NCBI GenBank assembly: GCA_963725185.1 | Contig: CAVRXO010000003.1 | Coordinates: forward strand, 806,001 to 870,000 | Direction of reading: 5' to 3' | DNA length: 64,000 nt | Source: VAZQ01 sp963725185 | GTDB taxonomy: Bacteria > Pseudomonadota > Alphaproteobacteria > Rhizobiales > Xanthobacteraceae | Shown: positions 24,969-33,746 of the stretch, one piece after another | Numbering within the stretch: position 1 is the stretch's first letter | Layout of the letters: each line of letters opens with the position of its first letter | Translations under genes and position numbers: made by a program | The notes under the pieces: model-generated | Database searches by the model: none | What the model saw: the letters and a program-made list of their open reading frames with translations, nothing else | What the model was told of the DNA's origin: nothing

Positions 24969-25955
24969 TCCTGAGAATGTAGGGTAGCACAATCGCGGGC
25001 GGAATGATCGGATGGGAATTGCCAGCACCGAGATTACTGATCGTGCCATTCGGAGTTACCGTCACTGTCAGGGTGGCATTTAGACCAGCAGGAATAAAGC
25101 CAACTGACCCTGGTTGCCCATTAGCTACGGCCGCTGTTGTCGCGGTTGTCTGATTCGTGGACCACGTCTGCGTGGTTCCCGTAAACGTCGGCGCAACCGC
25201 TGGCAACTGCGCCTGGGTCAATGTCTGATTCTGTCCCCCTCCCGTCCCGCCGATCGCCGTGCCGTCGAAGTTGCCCCCGGCGACCGTGATGCGGTTCGCC
25301 GCCGAGCCTCCCATGTTGTCCTGGCCGAAGATGCCGCGCCCGCGCAGGTCGGGCACATTGAAGGTGGTCGAGCCGTCGCCGGCGCCGAAGGTGGTGCCGA
25401 CCAATACGAACAGCGTCGCGTAGGTCGTGCGCGAGATCGCTTGGCCATAGGGCAGCACGAACGCGCTGCTCGGCGCGCTGGCGCCGATATAGGGCATGAG
25501 GCCGCCGAGCGGGATGCCGTAGGGGTTGGCGAAGCCGCCCTGCAGGTAGAAGGCCCCATCCGTATTGTTGTAGCTCACCACGTAGGGCGTGCCTTGGATC
25601 ATGACCCCGGACTGCAGCTCGAGGTTCGGGACCGAACCGCAACGGCTTGGCCCCGAGCCCGTCGACGTTGAGCGTCACCGTCGCCCCGTTGGTGGCGTGC
25701 GGCACGAAGGCGATCATGGCGCCGCTCATGTCGGCGAAGTTGTCGAAACCCTGGTTCGAGGCGAGCGTATAGGCGGTCGAGGTCCCCGCCGTCGCGATGG
25801 TGGCGGAGACGTCGTCGCGCCATTCGGCGAGCCGCGCCATCATGGCGCGCGCCGAAATCGTTGACCGCGCTCGGCGCCATGCCTTCGGCCCAATTGACGG
25901 TGCTGTCCGCGGCGGCGTTGGACGACGCCGTGTGCGACCATTTCCAGAATGCCAT
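24961..25955 (-). pseudogene. Phage tail fibre with tail-collar domain, two frameshifts
   Basis: From ATG 25955 (GAGGTGAG upstream): MAFWKWSHTASSNAAADSTV and NWAEGMAPSAVND. After a shift near 25855 follow MMARLAEWRDDVSATIATAG and AFVPHATNGATVTLNVDG. After a second shift near 25610 follow GVMIQGTPYVVSYNN, the collar domain (GLMPYIGASAPSSAFVLPYG, FGAGDGSTTFNVPDLRGRG) and the end SHPIIPPAIVLPYILRII at 24961. This is the host-recognition fibre of a tailed phage or tail-like particle. The C-terminal sequence is repeated in the remnant at 23797. The upstream structural genes are absent. Confidence 0.8.
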
Positions 25956-25969
25956 GGCTCACCTCGATG

Positions 25970-26013
25970 AAAAAAAAGCCCGCCAGGATCTCGGCGGGGC
26001 GAGATCGGCGGGC
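25970..26013 (-). terminator. Strong intrinsic terminator just upstream of tail-fibre start
   Basis: On the minus strand GCCCGCC and GATCTCG pair with CGAGATC and GGCGGGC, followed by eight T. It lies only 15 bases before the ATG at 25955, so it would cut off transcription coming from upstream right at the gene's door. Confidence 0.75.
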
Positions 26014-26559
26014 CATCATGCCTTCGAGCGTTTCCGCCCGAGGGTGGGTTCAGTTCGGTTCGTAGAGCAACTGTTGAGACCGTTCCGGGCCGGGCCCGCC
26101 GCCGGTAAGCGGCGGCCGTCTCAGCGACCGGGTTTGCGATGCGGTGCCGATATCCCGCCCGGCCGGCGCTCGCGGGCGACCGGAACCAGGATCGGCGGCT
26201 TGCCGCGGCGGCGCCCCGGCACCCGCGTACCTTCCGAAACCACGCGCAGCGGCGCCCGCTCGTCAGCCTGGCACGGCGCATCGAAATCGGCGAGAACCTG
26301 CGCGATCCAGCCTAGCCGTGGGGTCTTGGACTGCATGGCGGAAACAAAACACCAAACAGCCTACCGGACCGTTAAAGCTCCGGATGCCGACCCGAGCCGA
26401 TCCAAGCTTGTCCCGGCCTTAAAGCCGGGATCGTTCCAGATTCCGACATTGTGAACGGTTCCGGCTCGACGCCCGCACAAGAGACGCCCAAGGCGGGAAG
26501 GCCGGACCTACCGGGCCTGCCCCTCACAAAGGAAACCGATCTCTGCAAACCCGAGACCT

Positions 26560-26616
26560 GCGCACACTTCGCGAGTTTCAATTTCACGAATAGTCTGATT
26601 CGTTAGACCGTGTCAA
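26560..26616 (-). ncRNA. Small RNA repeat unit U4, terminator lost
   Basis: The minus strand has TTGACA (26611-26616), 17 bases, CTATTC, and the GTGAAATTGAAACTCGC block, identical to U1 apart from the variable promoter spacer. The downstream hairpin and T-run are absent, so any transcript would run on leftward toward the tail-fibre region. Confidence 0.4.
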
Positions 26617-26894
26617 TAGCCAAAACGCAACGACGAGCGGTGCAGGCACGTGACAATAATGTTGCGCGCGGCGTGATCCAAACTCTCGCTGTTGAAAATA
26701 CAATCACGAACAATGAACCGCGGTTATAGCCTGGCAAAAATCGTTGCCCGCAGGCCATGCTTGTCGCCCGGATGGAGCACGTCGGGGGTTCACGCCCGTC
26801 TTCGACGGGCTACGAAGTCCGGGAACGCAGCTCCCGCATTCCGACAAGAGCTCCATGCGGGCTACAGGCCGGATTTGCCTCGGCTTTCGCTCAT

Positions 26895-26974
26895 AAAAAA
26901 CCCGGCCTCTCGGGCCGGGGCACACTTCGTGAGTTTCAATTTCCCCAATAGCCTGATTTGTCAGGTACGGTCAA
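26895..26974 (-). ncRNA. Candidate small RNA unit U5 (promoter plus terminator repeat)
   Basis: On the minus strand TTGACC (26969-26974), 17 bases, CTATTG, then GGAAATTGAAACTCACGAAG, then a hairpin (26901-26919, CCCGGCC/GGCCGGG) followed by TTTTTT. The hairpin sequence differs from U1 and U2, but a stem of similar strength and the T-tract are kept, which supports terminator function over chance. Confidence 0.5.
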
Positions 26975-27125
26975 CAACTATTTTTCCCCTGGGCTGCGCC
27001 CATGTCGCGGAGGATTTACCGGTTGGCAACGGGATGGCCCTCCGTAGGATCGACGGCGAAAGGAGCTTGCCCGCGTCATTCACAACAAGCGATGGCGATC
27101 AGGCGCCAGCGAAAGCGTGGCCGCG

Positions 27126-27260
27126 ATGCTCGGCGCTCTCGTCGTCTGCTCGTTGGTAGCGATGGCGATCTACATCAAGGTGGAATTGCCGACGCTGCGC
27201 ATTCTTCGCCGGCAGCTGATCAAGCGTCCGCAGGCGCGACAACTGCCGATGCCCGCCTGA
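27126..27260 (+). CDS. Very small membrane protein
   Basis: 44 residues from ATG 27126 (a GTG nine bases earlier is also possible). One membrane segment (LGALVVCSLVAMAIYIKV) is followed by a basic tail (LRILRRQLIKRPQARQ). The open frame extends upstream without a start to a TAG near 27045, so this may be the end of a longer decayed gene. Length and shape would suit a phage holin or spanin-like protein, but nothing else supports that. Confidence 0.4.
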   Translation: MLGALVVCSLVAMAIYIKVELPTLRILRRQLIKRPQARQLPMPA

Positions 27261-27271
27261 GGAAAGGCGAA

Positions 27272-27347
27272 CAGCGAATAGCGAGTTGCGAATAGCGAAG
27301 GAAGGGCCAGGAGTCCCTACTCGCTATTCGCAACTCGCTATTCGCTG
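27272..27347. repeat. Perfect 27-base inverted repeat (GCGAATAGCGA type)
   Basis: Arms 27272-27298 and 27321-27347 are exact reverse complements. Each arm itself contains GCGAATAGCGA twice in overlapping form. It lies immediately after the small membrane protein's stop and could form a very stable cruciform or RNA hairpin. Confidence 0.85.
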
Positions 27348-27717
27348 GGCTGAATATGGCGCTGGTGGTCCGGGCCTGACGCTGGGAGGCCCCGCGTCGG
27401 TCCGAACCACCAGCAAGTTTGATGGCAGCAGTTCAGATTCTCGCGGCGTAGCGCCAGTGCGTCTATTGGGGGAACCCTGCACTGGCACCGCCTGGCCGCA
27501 AGACTTTTGTTTTCGCTTTCAGGCACACCCTACGTGGAGGAACGGCGTTACCGCCACCTTTCCGGAAGAATACAATTTTGTAAGATTGGAAAGCAGCGAT
27601 ATTTGCCGGTGTTTTCTGGGTATTCTGCGCCTTGATGCGGGCGTTGGGCTCGACCCGATGGCGCTTCGGGCAAGAGGATCCTATAGTGCTGGCCAAATTC
27701 GCTATCATATAGCTCCC
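27348..27717. other. Upstream region of two-component system
   Basis: About 370 bases with no gene recognised. It is AT-richer near 27560-27610 and just before the response regulator (CGCTATCATATAGC, an imperfect palindrome at 27699-27712), where a promoter would be expected. Confidence 0.4.
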
Positions 27718-28419
27718 ATGAAGATCCTGCTCATCGAGGATGACCAGCCGACCGCGGCCTTCGTCGAGAAAGGTCTGCGAGAGGCCGGACACGAGGTCGA
27801 CTGTTCGGGCGACGGCCGCGAAGGCCTCGTCCTGGCGACGACCGTCACCTATGACGCGGCCGTGATCGATCGCATGCTGCCGGGGCTCGACGGGATGGCC
27901 TTGGTCAAGACCCTTCGCGGCGCGGGCGTCAAGACCCCGATCCTGTTCCTCACCGCGCGCGGCGGGATCGATGACCGGGTCGAAGGTCTCGAAGCGGGCG
28001 CCGACGACTATCTCGGCAAGCCGTTCGCCTTCTCCGAGCTGGTGGCGCGCCTCAATGCGCTCGCCCGCCGGCCCCCGATCGCCGGCGAAGCGACCGTGCT
28101 GCAGGCCGGCGATCTGGTCATGGACCTGGTCGCCCGCAAGGTGCGCCGCGGCGACCAGACGATCGATCTGATGCCGCGCGAGTTCAAGCTCCTGGAAGTG
28201 CTGATGCGCAACCGCGGCAGGCTGATGACGCGCACGATGCTGCTCGAGCGCGTCTGGGATTTTCGGTTTGATCCCAAATCGTCCATTGTCGAGACCCATG
28301 TCAGCCGGCTGCGAGCCAAGGTGGATCGGCCATTCGACATTCCGTTGATCAGGACCGAGCGCGGCATGGGTTACATTCTCGACGGACCGCCGCCCGCGGA
28401 TCGCGCCCGGCGGCGATGA
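27718..28419 (+). CDS. OmpR/PhoB-family response regulator
   Basis: 233 residues. The receiver domain has ILLIEDD at the start, the phosphoacceptor Asp51 in VIDRMLPGLDG, the switch Thr in ILFLTARG and Lys in YLGKPFAF. A winged-helix DNA-binding domain follows (DLMPREFKLLEVLMRNRGRL, ETHVSRLRAKVDRPF, GMGYIL). The stop overlaps the start of the histidine kinase by four bases, so the two are translationally coupled. The sequence is closest in style to copper/heavy-metal or QseB-like regulators. The target genes cannot be read from the sequence. Confidence 0.92.
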   Translation: MKILLIEDDQPTAAFVEKGLREAGHEVDCSGDGREGLVLATTVTYDAAVIDRMLPGLDGMALVKTLRGAGVKTPILFLTARGGIDDRVEGLEAGADDYLGKPFAFSELVARLNALARRPPIAGEATVLQAGDLVMDLVARKVRRGDQTIDLMPREFKLLEVLMRNRGRLMTRTMLLERVWDFRFDPKSSIVETHVSRLRAKVDRPFDIPLIRTERGMGYILDGPPPADRARRR

Positions 28420-29759
28420 TCGCGTTCCACCGCTCCGGCGCCGTCCGCATCGCGGTGCTTTTTCTGGCGCTGTTCGCCTGTACGGTCGTCGCCGCCTTCG
28501 CGATGACCTATATGCTGGTGCGCGGCGAGATCATGGCCCACCTGCAGGCGAATATCGTCGCCGGGGCCGACGCGACCGCCGACCGCCTGTTGCATGAACA
28601 GCCCAATGTCGTGTTTTCGTCCTCCAGCCGGCAACGGGTCTCGGCCCTGTTCAACGCCGACGGCTCGCTGGTGTTCGGCGAGGCCGGGCTATCGCCCTTC
28701 CTCGGGTGGCGTGAGTTCCCGGCCGACAATGTCGGGCTGCAGGAAGAGCCGGAATACCGATCCATGACCGTGCTCGCCTACGGCCGGCAGGTGGGAGACC
28801 GGATTCTCGTGGTGGCCGAGGGAATGGACATCGTCGAGGATTCCCGCGAGGCGCTGACCAGCGGTCTGCTCTGGAGTCTTGCGTTTGTCCTGATGGCCGG
28901 ATTGGCCGGGGCCGCGTTGATCGCTTGGCGGGTCGATCGGCGGCTCGGGCGCACGCAGGTTGCGCTGACCGCCTATGCGTCCGGGGATATGGCGCGCCGG
29001 CTGCCGATCACCGGCTCCGGCGATGAGCTCGACCGCGTAGCGCTTTCGGTGAACGCCGTGCTCGATCGGCTGGCCGCTCTCATGGAGACGACGCGGCAGA
29101 TCACCATCGATGCGGCGCACGACCTGAAAACCCCCATGACCCGCCTGCTGCATCGACTGGCCGAGGCGGAAGGCAATTCGGCCGCGGAAGCCAAGGCCGT
29201 GCTCCGGTCGGCGGCGTCGGACGCCAAGCAGATCATCACCACCTTCGACGCCTTGCTGCGGATCGCCGAGATCGAGGCCGGTGCCCGCCGCGCCCGATTC
29301 GATCTGGTGGACCTGTCCGATGTGGTGGAGACCGTCGCGGACGCCTACGGCCCGGAAGCGGAGCACGCCGGCCAGCGGCTGGAGACCAAGATCGGTCCCA
29401 AGCTCCACATCACCGGCGACCGCGATCTTCTGACCCAGGCCTTTGCCGATCTGGTGGAGAACGCGATACGCCACGCCGGCAAGGGCGCCACAATTTGCTT
29501 GATGGCCATGAGTCATGCCGCGAGCGTGGAAGCCATGATTAGCGACACCGGGCCGGGCGTGCCCGAAGCCGACCGCGAGCGCGTGCTGGCGCGTTTCGTG
29601 CGCCTGGAGGCGAGCCGCTCCACGCCGGGCACCGGGCTTGGGCTCACGCTCGTCAAGGCCATTGCGGACCTGCACAATGCGCGTCTGGAGCTGGGCGACA
29701 ACCGTCCGGGCCTGCGGGTTACCATGACTTTCGCGCAACCGGCCGCGACCGCGAGCTAG
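28416..29759 (+). CDS. Sensor histidine kinase of the two-component pair
   Basis: 447 residues, inner-membrane sensor. Two membrane helices (residues about 11-33 and 150-171) flank a periplasmic sensor of about 115 residues without recognised domain. A HAMP linker follows (DMARRLPITGSGDELDRVAL), then the H-box AHDLKTPMTRLLHRL with His235, the N-box DLVENAIRHA, and the G-boxes DTGPGVP and GTGLGLTLV. All catalytic boxes are intact. The start overlaps the regulator's stop (ATGA). Confidence 0.92.
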   Translation: MIAFHRSGAVRIAVLFLALFACTVVAAFAMTYMLVRGEIMAHLQANIVAGADATADRLLHEQPNVVFSSSSRQRVSALFNADGSLVFGEAGLSPFLGWREFPADNVGLQEEPEYRSMTVLAYGRQVGDRILVVAEGMDIVEDSREALTSGLLWSLAFVLMAGLAGAALIAWRVDRRLGRTQVALTAYASGDMARRLPITGSGDELDRVALSVNAVLDRLAALMETTRQITIDAAHDLKTPMTRLLHRLAEAEGNSAAEAKAVLRSAASDAKQIITTFDALLRIAEIEAGARRARFDLVDLSDVVETVADAYGPEAEHAGQRLETKIGPKLHITGDRDLLTQAFADLVENAIRHAGKGATICLMAMSHAASVEAMISDTGPGVPEADRERVLARFVRLEASRSTPGTGLGLTLVKAIADLHNARLELGDNRPGLRVTMTFAQPAATAS

Positions 29760-29773
29760 GCGTCGAGCGGGCC

Positions 29774-29821
29774 GTCGCGGGCCCAGCCCGTCGCGGGCGC
29801 AGCCCGTCGCTGGCCGAGCCC
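29774..29821. repeat. Three tandem 16-bp units
   Basis: GTCGCGGGCCCAGCCC, GTCGCGGGCGCAGCCC and GTCGCTGGCCGAGCCC stand head to tail, followed by a partial fourth unit. They fill the gap between the kinase stop and the end of the convergent gene. Confidence 0.8.
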
Positions 29822-29832
29822 GTCTCGCGCCC

Positions 29833-30696
29833 TCAGCGTCGTGCTTGATTGAAATATCTCAAGTCCGGAGGCGGCTGGTCCTTGCGGGTGGGCAGGAGGG
29901 TGTCATTGGCGCCCTTGAAGTAAAGCTCATCGCCGATCTTGACGAGGCGAGTTGTCGAGGGACAATTTTGCTCGTCCCAGATCGGATACTTGGAGGCATT
30001 GCGGCTGAATGTCTTCAATACCGTCCACGGCCTCGTGAGGGCGTGATCGATCAGCGTGATCTCGTCGTGCAGCAGCTTTGGATCGGTTTTGTCGAGGTAG
30101 ATGCGCTCCTTGACGATGGACTGATTGTCGACATGGGTCGGCAGGCCGGTCGCGTCCAGGGCCCGCGGTCCCTTGAGGTACCGGGTCTCGGCCTCAAGCA
30201 AGTCAAAGCGGCCGCTGCCGGTGGTATCCATCCATTGGCCGATCGAATAGCCCTGAAAGGTCGGCTCGACCTCATCCGGCCAGCTACGCCCATCCGTGTA
30301 GATCCGCCGATGGATGGGCACATTGTGCTCGACCATCACATAGGTGACCTCCGGCAGCACGACGATCTCCATTGAATTGTAACCGTTCATCGTCGCCGGC
30401 ATTCCGGGAGGCAGGCACCGTGCGCCGGAATTCCAGTTGCCCTGACCGCCGTTGTCCTGGTCCGCGATGCTGGCTTTCAGGATCGCCTCATATTCCGGCG
30501 TGAGCGGCGCCTCCTGCCCGATGCCCCAGGCTTTGGTCGGGTCGAATGAGATCTGGCCTCCGGTATGAAAATTGACCCGCAGCCACTGACCGCGCAAATC
30601 CGGATATTTGCTGTCATCGAAAGCGCGAGCGCCGCCCAAGGACAGGCAAAGGCAAACCGCGAGCGTGAGTGTGCCGGTCGACAGTCGGTACCGCAT
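29833..30696 (-). CDS. Secreted protein of unknown function, paralogue 1
   Basis: 287 residues with a signal peptide (LAVCLCLSLGGARA) after ATG 30696; GGGGAG lies upstream. The family, four intact copies in this window, shares YPxxxGQW at the mature N-terminus, APLTPEYxxILxxS with ADQ and GGQGN, TDGRxWPxExxPTFxGYSIG, DNQSIxKERI, a DEIT-x-IDHALTRPW block, and an end of KDQPPPDLRYF. This copy has RRIYTDGRSWPDEVEPTFQG and LIDHALTRPWTV. Nothing links it to a known enzyme; the many conserved Asp, Tyr and Trp residues suggest a compact periplasmic fold. It lies 16 bases downstream of paralogue 2. Confidence 0.7.
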   Translation of the reverse strand: MRYRLSTGTLTLAVCLCLSLGGARAFDDSKYPDLRGQWLRVNFHTGGQISFDPTKAWGIGQEAPLTPEYEAILKASIADQDNGGQGNWNSGARCLPPGMPATMNGYNSMEIVVLPEVTYVMVEHNVPIHRRIYTDGRSWPDEVEPTFQGYSIGQWMDTTGSGRFDLLEAETRYLKGPRALDATGLPTHVDNQSIVKERIYLDKTDPKLLHDEITLIDHALTRPWTVLKTFSRNASKYPIWDEQNCPSTTRLVKIGDELYFKGANDTLLPTRKDQPPPDLRYFNQARR

Positions 30697-30712
30697 GGCT
30701 TTGCTCCCCTGG

Positions 30713-31555
30713 TCACTTCTGCGTTCGATTGAAGTACCGCAAGTCCGGCGGCGGCTGGTCTTTCTTTGCCGGCATCAAGAGACCGTCGGCGCTCAGCATA
30801 TAACCCTGCCTGCCGATCTCCACATGAGGATTGTTCTCGGCACAGATGCTTTCGTGCCAGACCGGATGTTGGACCAGTTTGTATTTCTTGGTCGCCGTCC
30901 AGGGACGCGTCAGCGCATGGTCGATTGTCGTTATCTCGTCGTAGAGGGTGTTCGGATCGGCCTTGTCCTGGAAGATCCGCTCCTTGATGATGCTTTGATT
31001 GTCCGCGTGCAGCGGGAGACCGGTATTGTCGTAGGAGCGCGGACCCCTGAACCCACGAGTCTCGACTTCGAGCACATTGTAGCGGCCGGTGCCGCCTTCA
31101 TCGATCCATTTGCCGATCGAATAGCCCGCGAAGGTCGGGTCGATTTCCTTCGGCCAGTCGCGTCCATCGGTGAAGATGCGGCGAAAGTCGTAGATGTGCT
31201 CCATCAATATGTGGGTGGAGTCCGGCGTGATGACGAACTCAGCCCCTTCGTAGTTGTTCATGATTCGCGGCAAGCCGGGCGCGATGCACGTGTAGGTCGG
31301 ATCGCCGCCTTGTCCCCCGGCGGCCTGATCGGCCAAGCTCGCCTCCAAAATCGCCTGATATTCCGGGGTCAGCGGAGCCTGCTGGCCGCGACCCGCCGGC
31401 TTGGTCGGATCATAGCGAGGGATGCCGGTGTCGGTCCGCAGCCACTGGCCCTTCCAGTTGGGATACTTGGATTCATCAAACGCCCGGGCGCCGGTGAATG
31501 AAAAGCACAGCGAAACCACGAGCGCGAGTGCGGCGAGCGACATCCGGTATGGCAA
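30713..31555 (-). CDS. Secreted protein of unknown function, paralogue 2
   Basis: 280 residues. TTG 31555 is preferred because AAGGAG lies seven bases upstream; the ATG at 31543 is too far from it. In paralogue 1 the equivalent position is ATG. A signal peptide (LAALALVVSLCFSFTGARA) is followed by FDESKYPNWKGQW, the family blocks RRIFTDGRDWPKEIDPTFAG and IDHALTRPWTAT, and the end KDQPPPDLRYF. It is probably the first gene of a two-gene unit with paralogue 1. Confidence 0.7.
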   Translation of the reverse strand: MPYRMSLAALALVVSLCFSFTGARAFDESKYPNWKGQWLRTDTGIPRYDPTKPAGRGQQAPLTPEYQAILEASLADQAAGGQGGDPTYTCIAPGLPRIMNNYEGAEFVITPDSTHILMEHIYDFRRIFTDGRDWPKEIDPTFAGYSIGKWIDEGGTGRYNVLEVETRGFRGPRSYDNTGLPLHADNQSIIKERIFQDKADPNTLYDEITTIDHALTRPWTATKKYKLVQHPVWHESICAENNPHVEIGRQGYMLSADGLLMPAKKDQPPPDLRYFNRTQK

Positions 31556-31571
31556 GACCTTGCTCCTTTGG

Positions 31572-31741
31572 TCACCTTGCATTCGATTGAAGTACCGCTT
31601 GCATTCGATTGTGTGAGTTCCGCAAGTTGACAGGAGGCTGATGCTTCTTGGCCGGCACCAGGTGGTCGCCGCCCGCGCTCGACCTATCCAGCTCCTTACC
31701 GATTTCGGGATGATTATCGTTCTCCGCGTATTGCCGCGCAA
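31572..31741 (-). pseudogene. C-terminal relic of a fifth family member
   Basis: The minus strand reads YAENDNHPEIGKELDRSSAG, then LVPAKKHQPPVNLRNS. This lines up with the last 40 residues of paralogue 2 (AENNPHVEIGRQGYMLSADG, LMPAKKDQPPPDLRYF). No upstream part remains. It shows that the tandem array was once longer. Confidence 0.65.
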
Positions 31742-31947
31742 GCCTGACCCACCGGTCTAACCCTTCCGGGAGCCACGCTTCTTACTTCGCGCCGCACGCC
31801 TTGCCGCTCCAGCCGGAAAAGGACATTCTGGCGCCCGCAGCGGTTAATTGGTGCTCATGCCGGCAGCGCTGCGGAGTGCGCCCATGATCGGCCTGTCGGC
31901 ACGGGTCCTGCGCCGCGGCGGGAGGTCAATCACCGGGAGATCGAGCC

Positions 31948-33667
31948 ATGGCAACTGAAAGGGCGGACGTGGTCATCGTCGGCGTGGGCGCGGCGGGCGC
32001 GATCCTCGCGGCCGAGCTCGGCAAGGCAGGCATGAAAGTCATCGGTTTGGAGCGCGGGCCCGCGGCTCAAGACCGCCGACTTCGAGCCTCATGACGAGCT
32101 GCGCTACTTCCAGCGCCAGGACCTGCGCCCCGACGTCAAACGCCAGCCGGTGACCTGGCGGACCAATCCCAATGGGCGCGCCCGACCGCTGCCGACGCTG
32201 AGCTACGGCAACCAGGCCGGCGGCGGCACCGTCCATTACGGCTCGCTGTCGTGGCGCTTTCACGAGGACGATTTCCGCGCCCGCTCGGCGACGATCGAGC
32301 GCTACGGCGCCGCCGCGATCCCGGACAATTCCTCGCTGATCGACTGGCCGCTGCGCTACGCGGACCTCGAGCCGTTCTACGACCGCGCCGAATACGATCT
32401 CGGCGTGTCGGGCAGGGCCGGCAATCTGCAAGGCAAGACGATCGAGGGCGGCAACGTGTTCGAAGCGCCGCGCTCGCGCGACTATCCGCTGCCGCCGCTG
32501 CAGGCGGATCAATCGGGCATCGTGTTCGAGGACGCCGCCCGCAAGCTCGGCTACCATCCGTTCTCCTCGCCGCGCGCCATCATCTCGCAGGCCTATCGGG
32601 GCCGGCCGGGCTGCACCTATTGCGGCTTCTGCCAGGCCTTCGGCTGCCATGTGGGCGCGAAGTCGAGCACGCTGGTGACCAAGCTGCCGGAAGCCGACGC
32701 GACCGGCAATTTCAAGCTCGTCACCGGCGCCATGTGCCACCGCGTCAACAGCGACAATAGCGGGCGCGCCACCGGCGTGTCGTATTACGGCCCGGACGGA
32801 TCGGACAACACGATCGAGGCCGAGCTCGTCATCCTCACCACCTTCATCTACGACAATACGCGCCTGCTGCTCCTGTCCAGGACCGACAAGTTTCCCGACG
32901 GCCTCGCCAATTCGAGCGGCCATCTGGGCAAGCACATCATGACCCATATCCGCGCGCGCGTGCTGGTGGCGTTCGATGACCGGCACATCAACATCTACAT
33001 GGGCCCGAGCGCGCAGAAGCACAGCATCGACGATTTCAACGCCGACAATTTCGATCACTCGGGCCTGGGCTTCATCCGCGGCGCGCAGATTTCGGTCGGC
33101 CCGGTCGCGCTCGAGGGCGGCCCGCTCGGCGCCGTCACCATGAACCCGCCCCCCGGCATTCCGCGCTGGGGCGCGAAGTATCGCGATTTCTTCGCCAAGT
33201 ATTTCACCCGCCACGCCGCCATCGCGGCGCAGATCGAGGACCTGCCCTACCCGTACCAGACCATCGACCTCGACCCCGATGTGCGCGATGCCTGGGGCCT
33301 GCCGGCACCGCGCATGACCTATGACTGGCGCCGCCCCAACGAGCTCAAGCGGACCGAGTATATGGCGCGCAAGATGGAGGAGATCGGCCACGCGACCGGC
33401 GCCGCCCATGTCTGGCGCACGCCCGACACGCCGGGCGCGCCGGGCGGCCATCATGAGGGCGGCACCCGCATGGGCAGCGATCCCAAGACCTCGGTGGTGA
33501 ACCGCTATGGACAGAGCTGGGACGTGTCGAACCTGTTCATCATCGGCAGCTCGACCTTCCCGTCCATGAGCGGATTCAACCCGACGCTGACCATCGAGGC
33601 GCTCGCCTATATGAGCGCCGATGCGATCGTCAATCGTTACAAGAAGAGCCCCGGCCCGCTGCTCTAA
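31948..33667 (+). pseudogene. GMC-family FAD oxidoreductase, one frameshift
   Basis: From ATG 31948 the ADP-binding motif DVVIVGVGAAGAILAAELGK and GMKVIGLERGP are in frame; near 32065 the frame shifts and the rest is open to 33667. Later marks are the flavin-loop SYGNQAGGGTVHYGSLSWRF, CTYCGFCQAFGC (a Cys cluster typical of gluconate-dehydrogenase-like members), HHEGGTRMGSDPKTSVV, and LFIIGSSTFPSMSGFNPTLT near the C-terminus with the conserved Asn-Pro. Such enzymes oxidise sugars or alcohols in the periplasm together with a small subunit and cytochrome c. No such partners are adjacent and no Tat signal is seen. Confidence 0.8.
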
Positions 33668-33746
33668 TGTCCCTGGGACGATCCGGCTCAAGACCGGGCC
33701 AAAGTGGAACGGCTATGTGAAATAAGCGTGAGAGGCGCGTCACTGG

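Larger units (their letters stand above)
26014..27125. other. Repeat-rich spacer at prophage edge
   Basis: No convincing gene. It contains a decayed copy of the CTTGTCCCGGCCTT palindrome (about 26408-26480), candidate small-RNA unit U5 and the decayed unit U4 (separate entries). A 71-codon frame at 26121-26336 on the minus strand is rich in Arg and Pro and lacks a ribosome binding site. Confidence 0.45.

Noticed and set aside
26121..26336. 71-codon minus-strand frame upstream of the tail-fibre terminator
   Set aside because: Arg/Pro-rich, no ribosome binding site, no recognisable pattern; a real gene cannot be excluded but is not supported.
27002..27295. 97-codon plus-strand frame at the prophage edge
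   Set aside because: Another frame of the same bases gives a clean membrane helix with a basic tail (27126-27260); the longer frame is an Arg/Ser-rich shadow.
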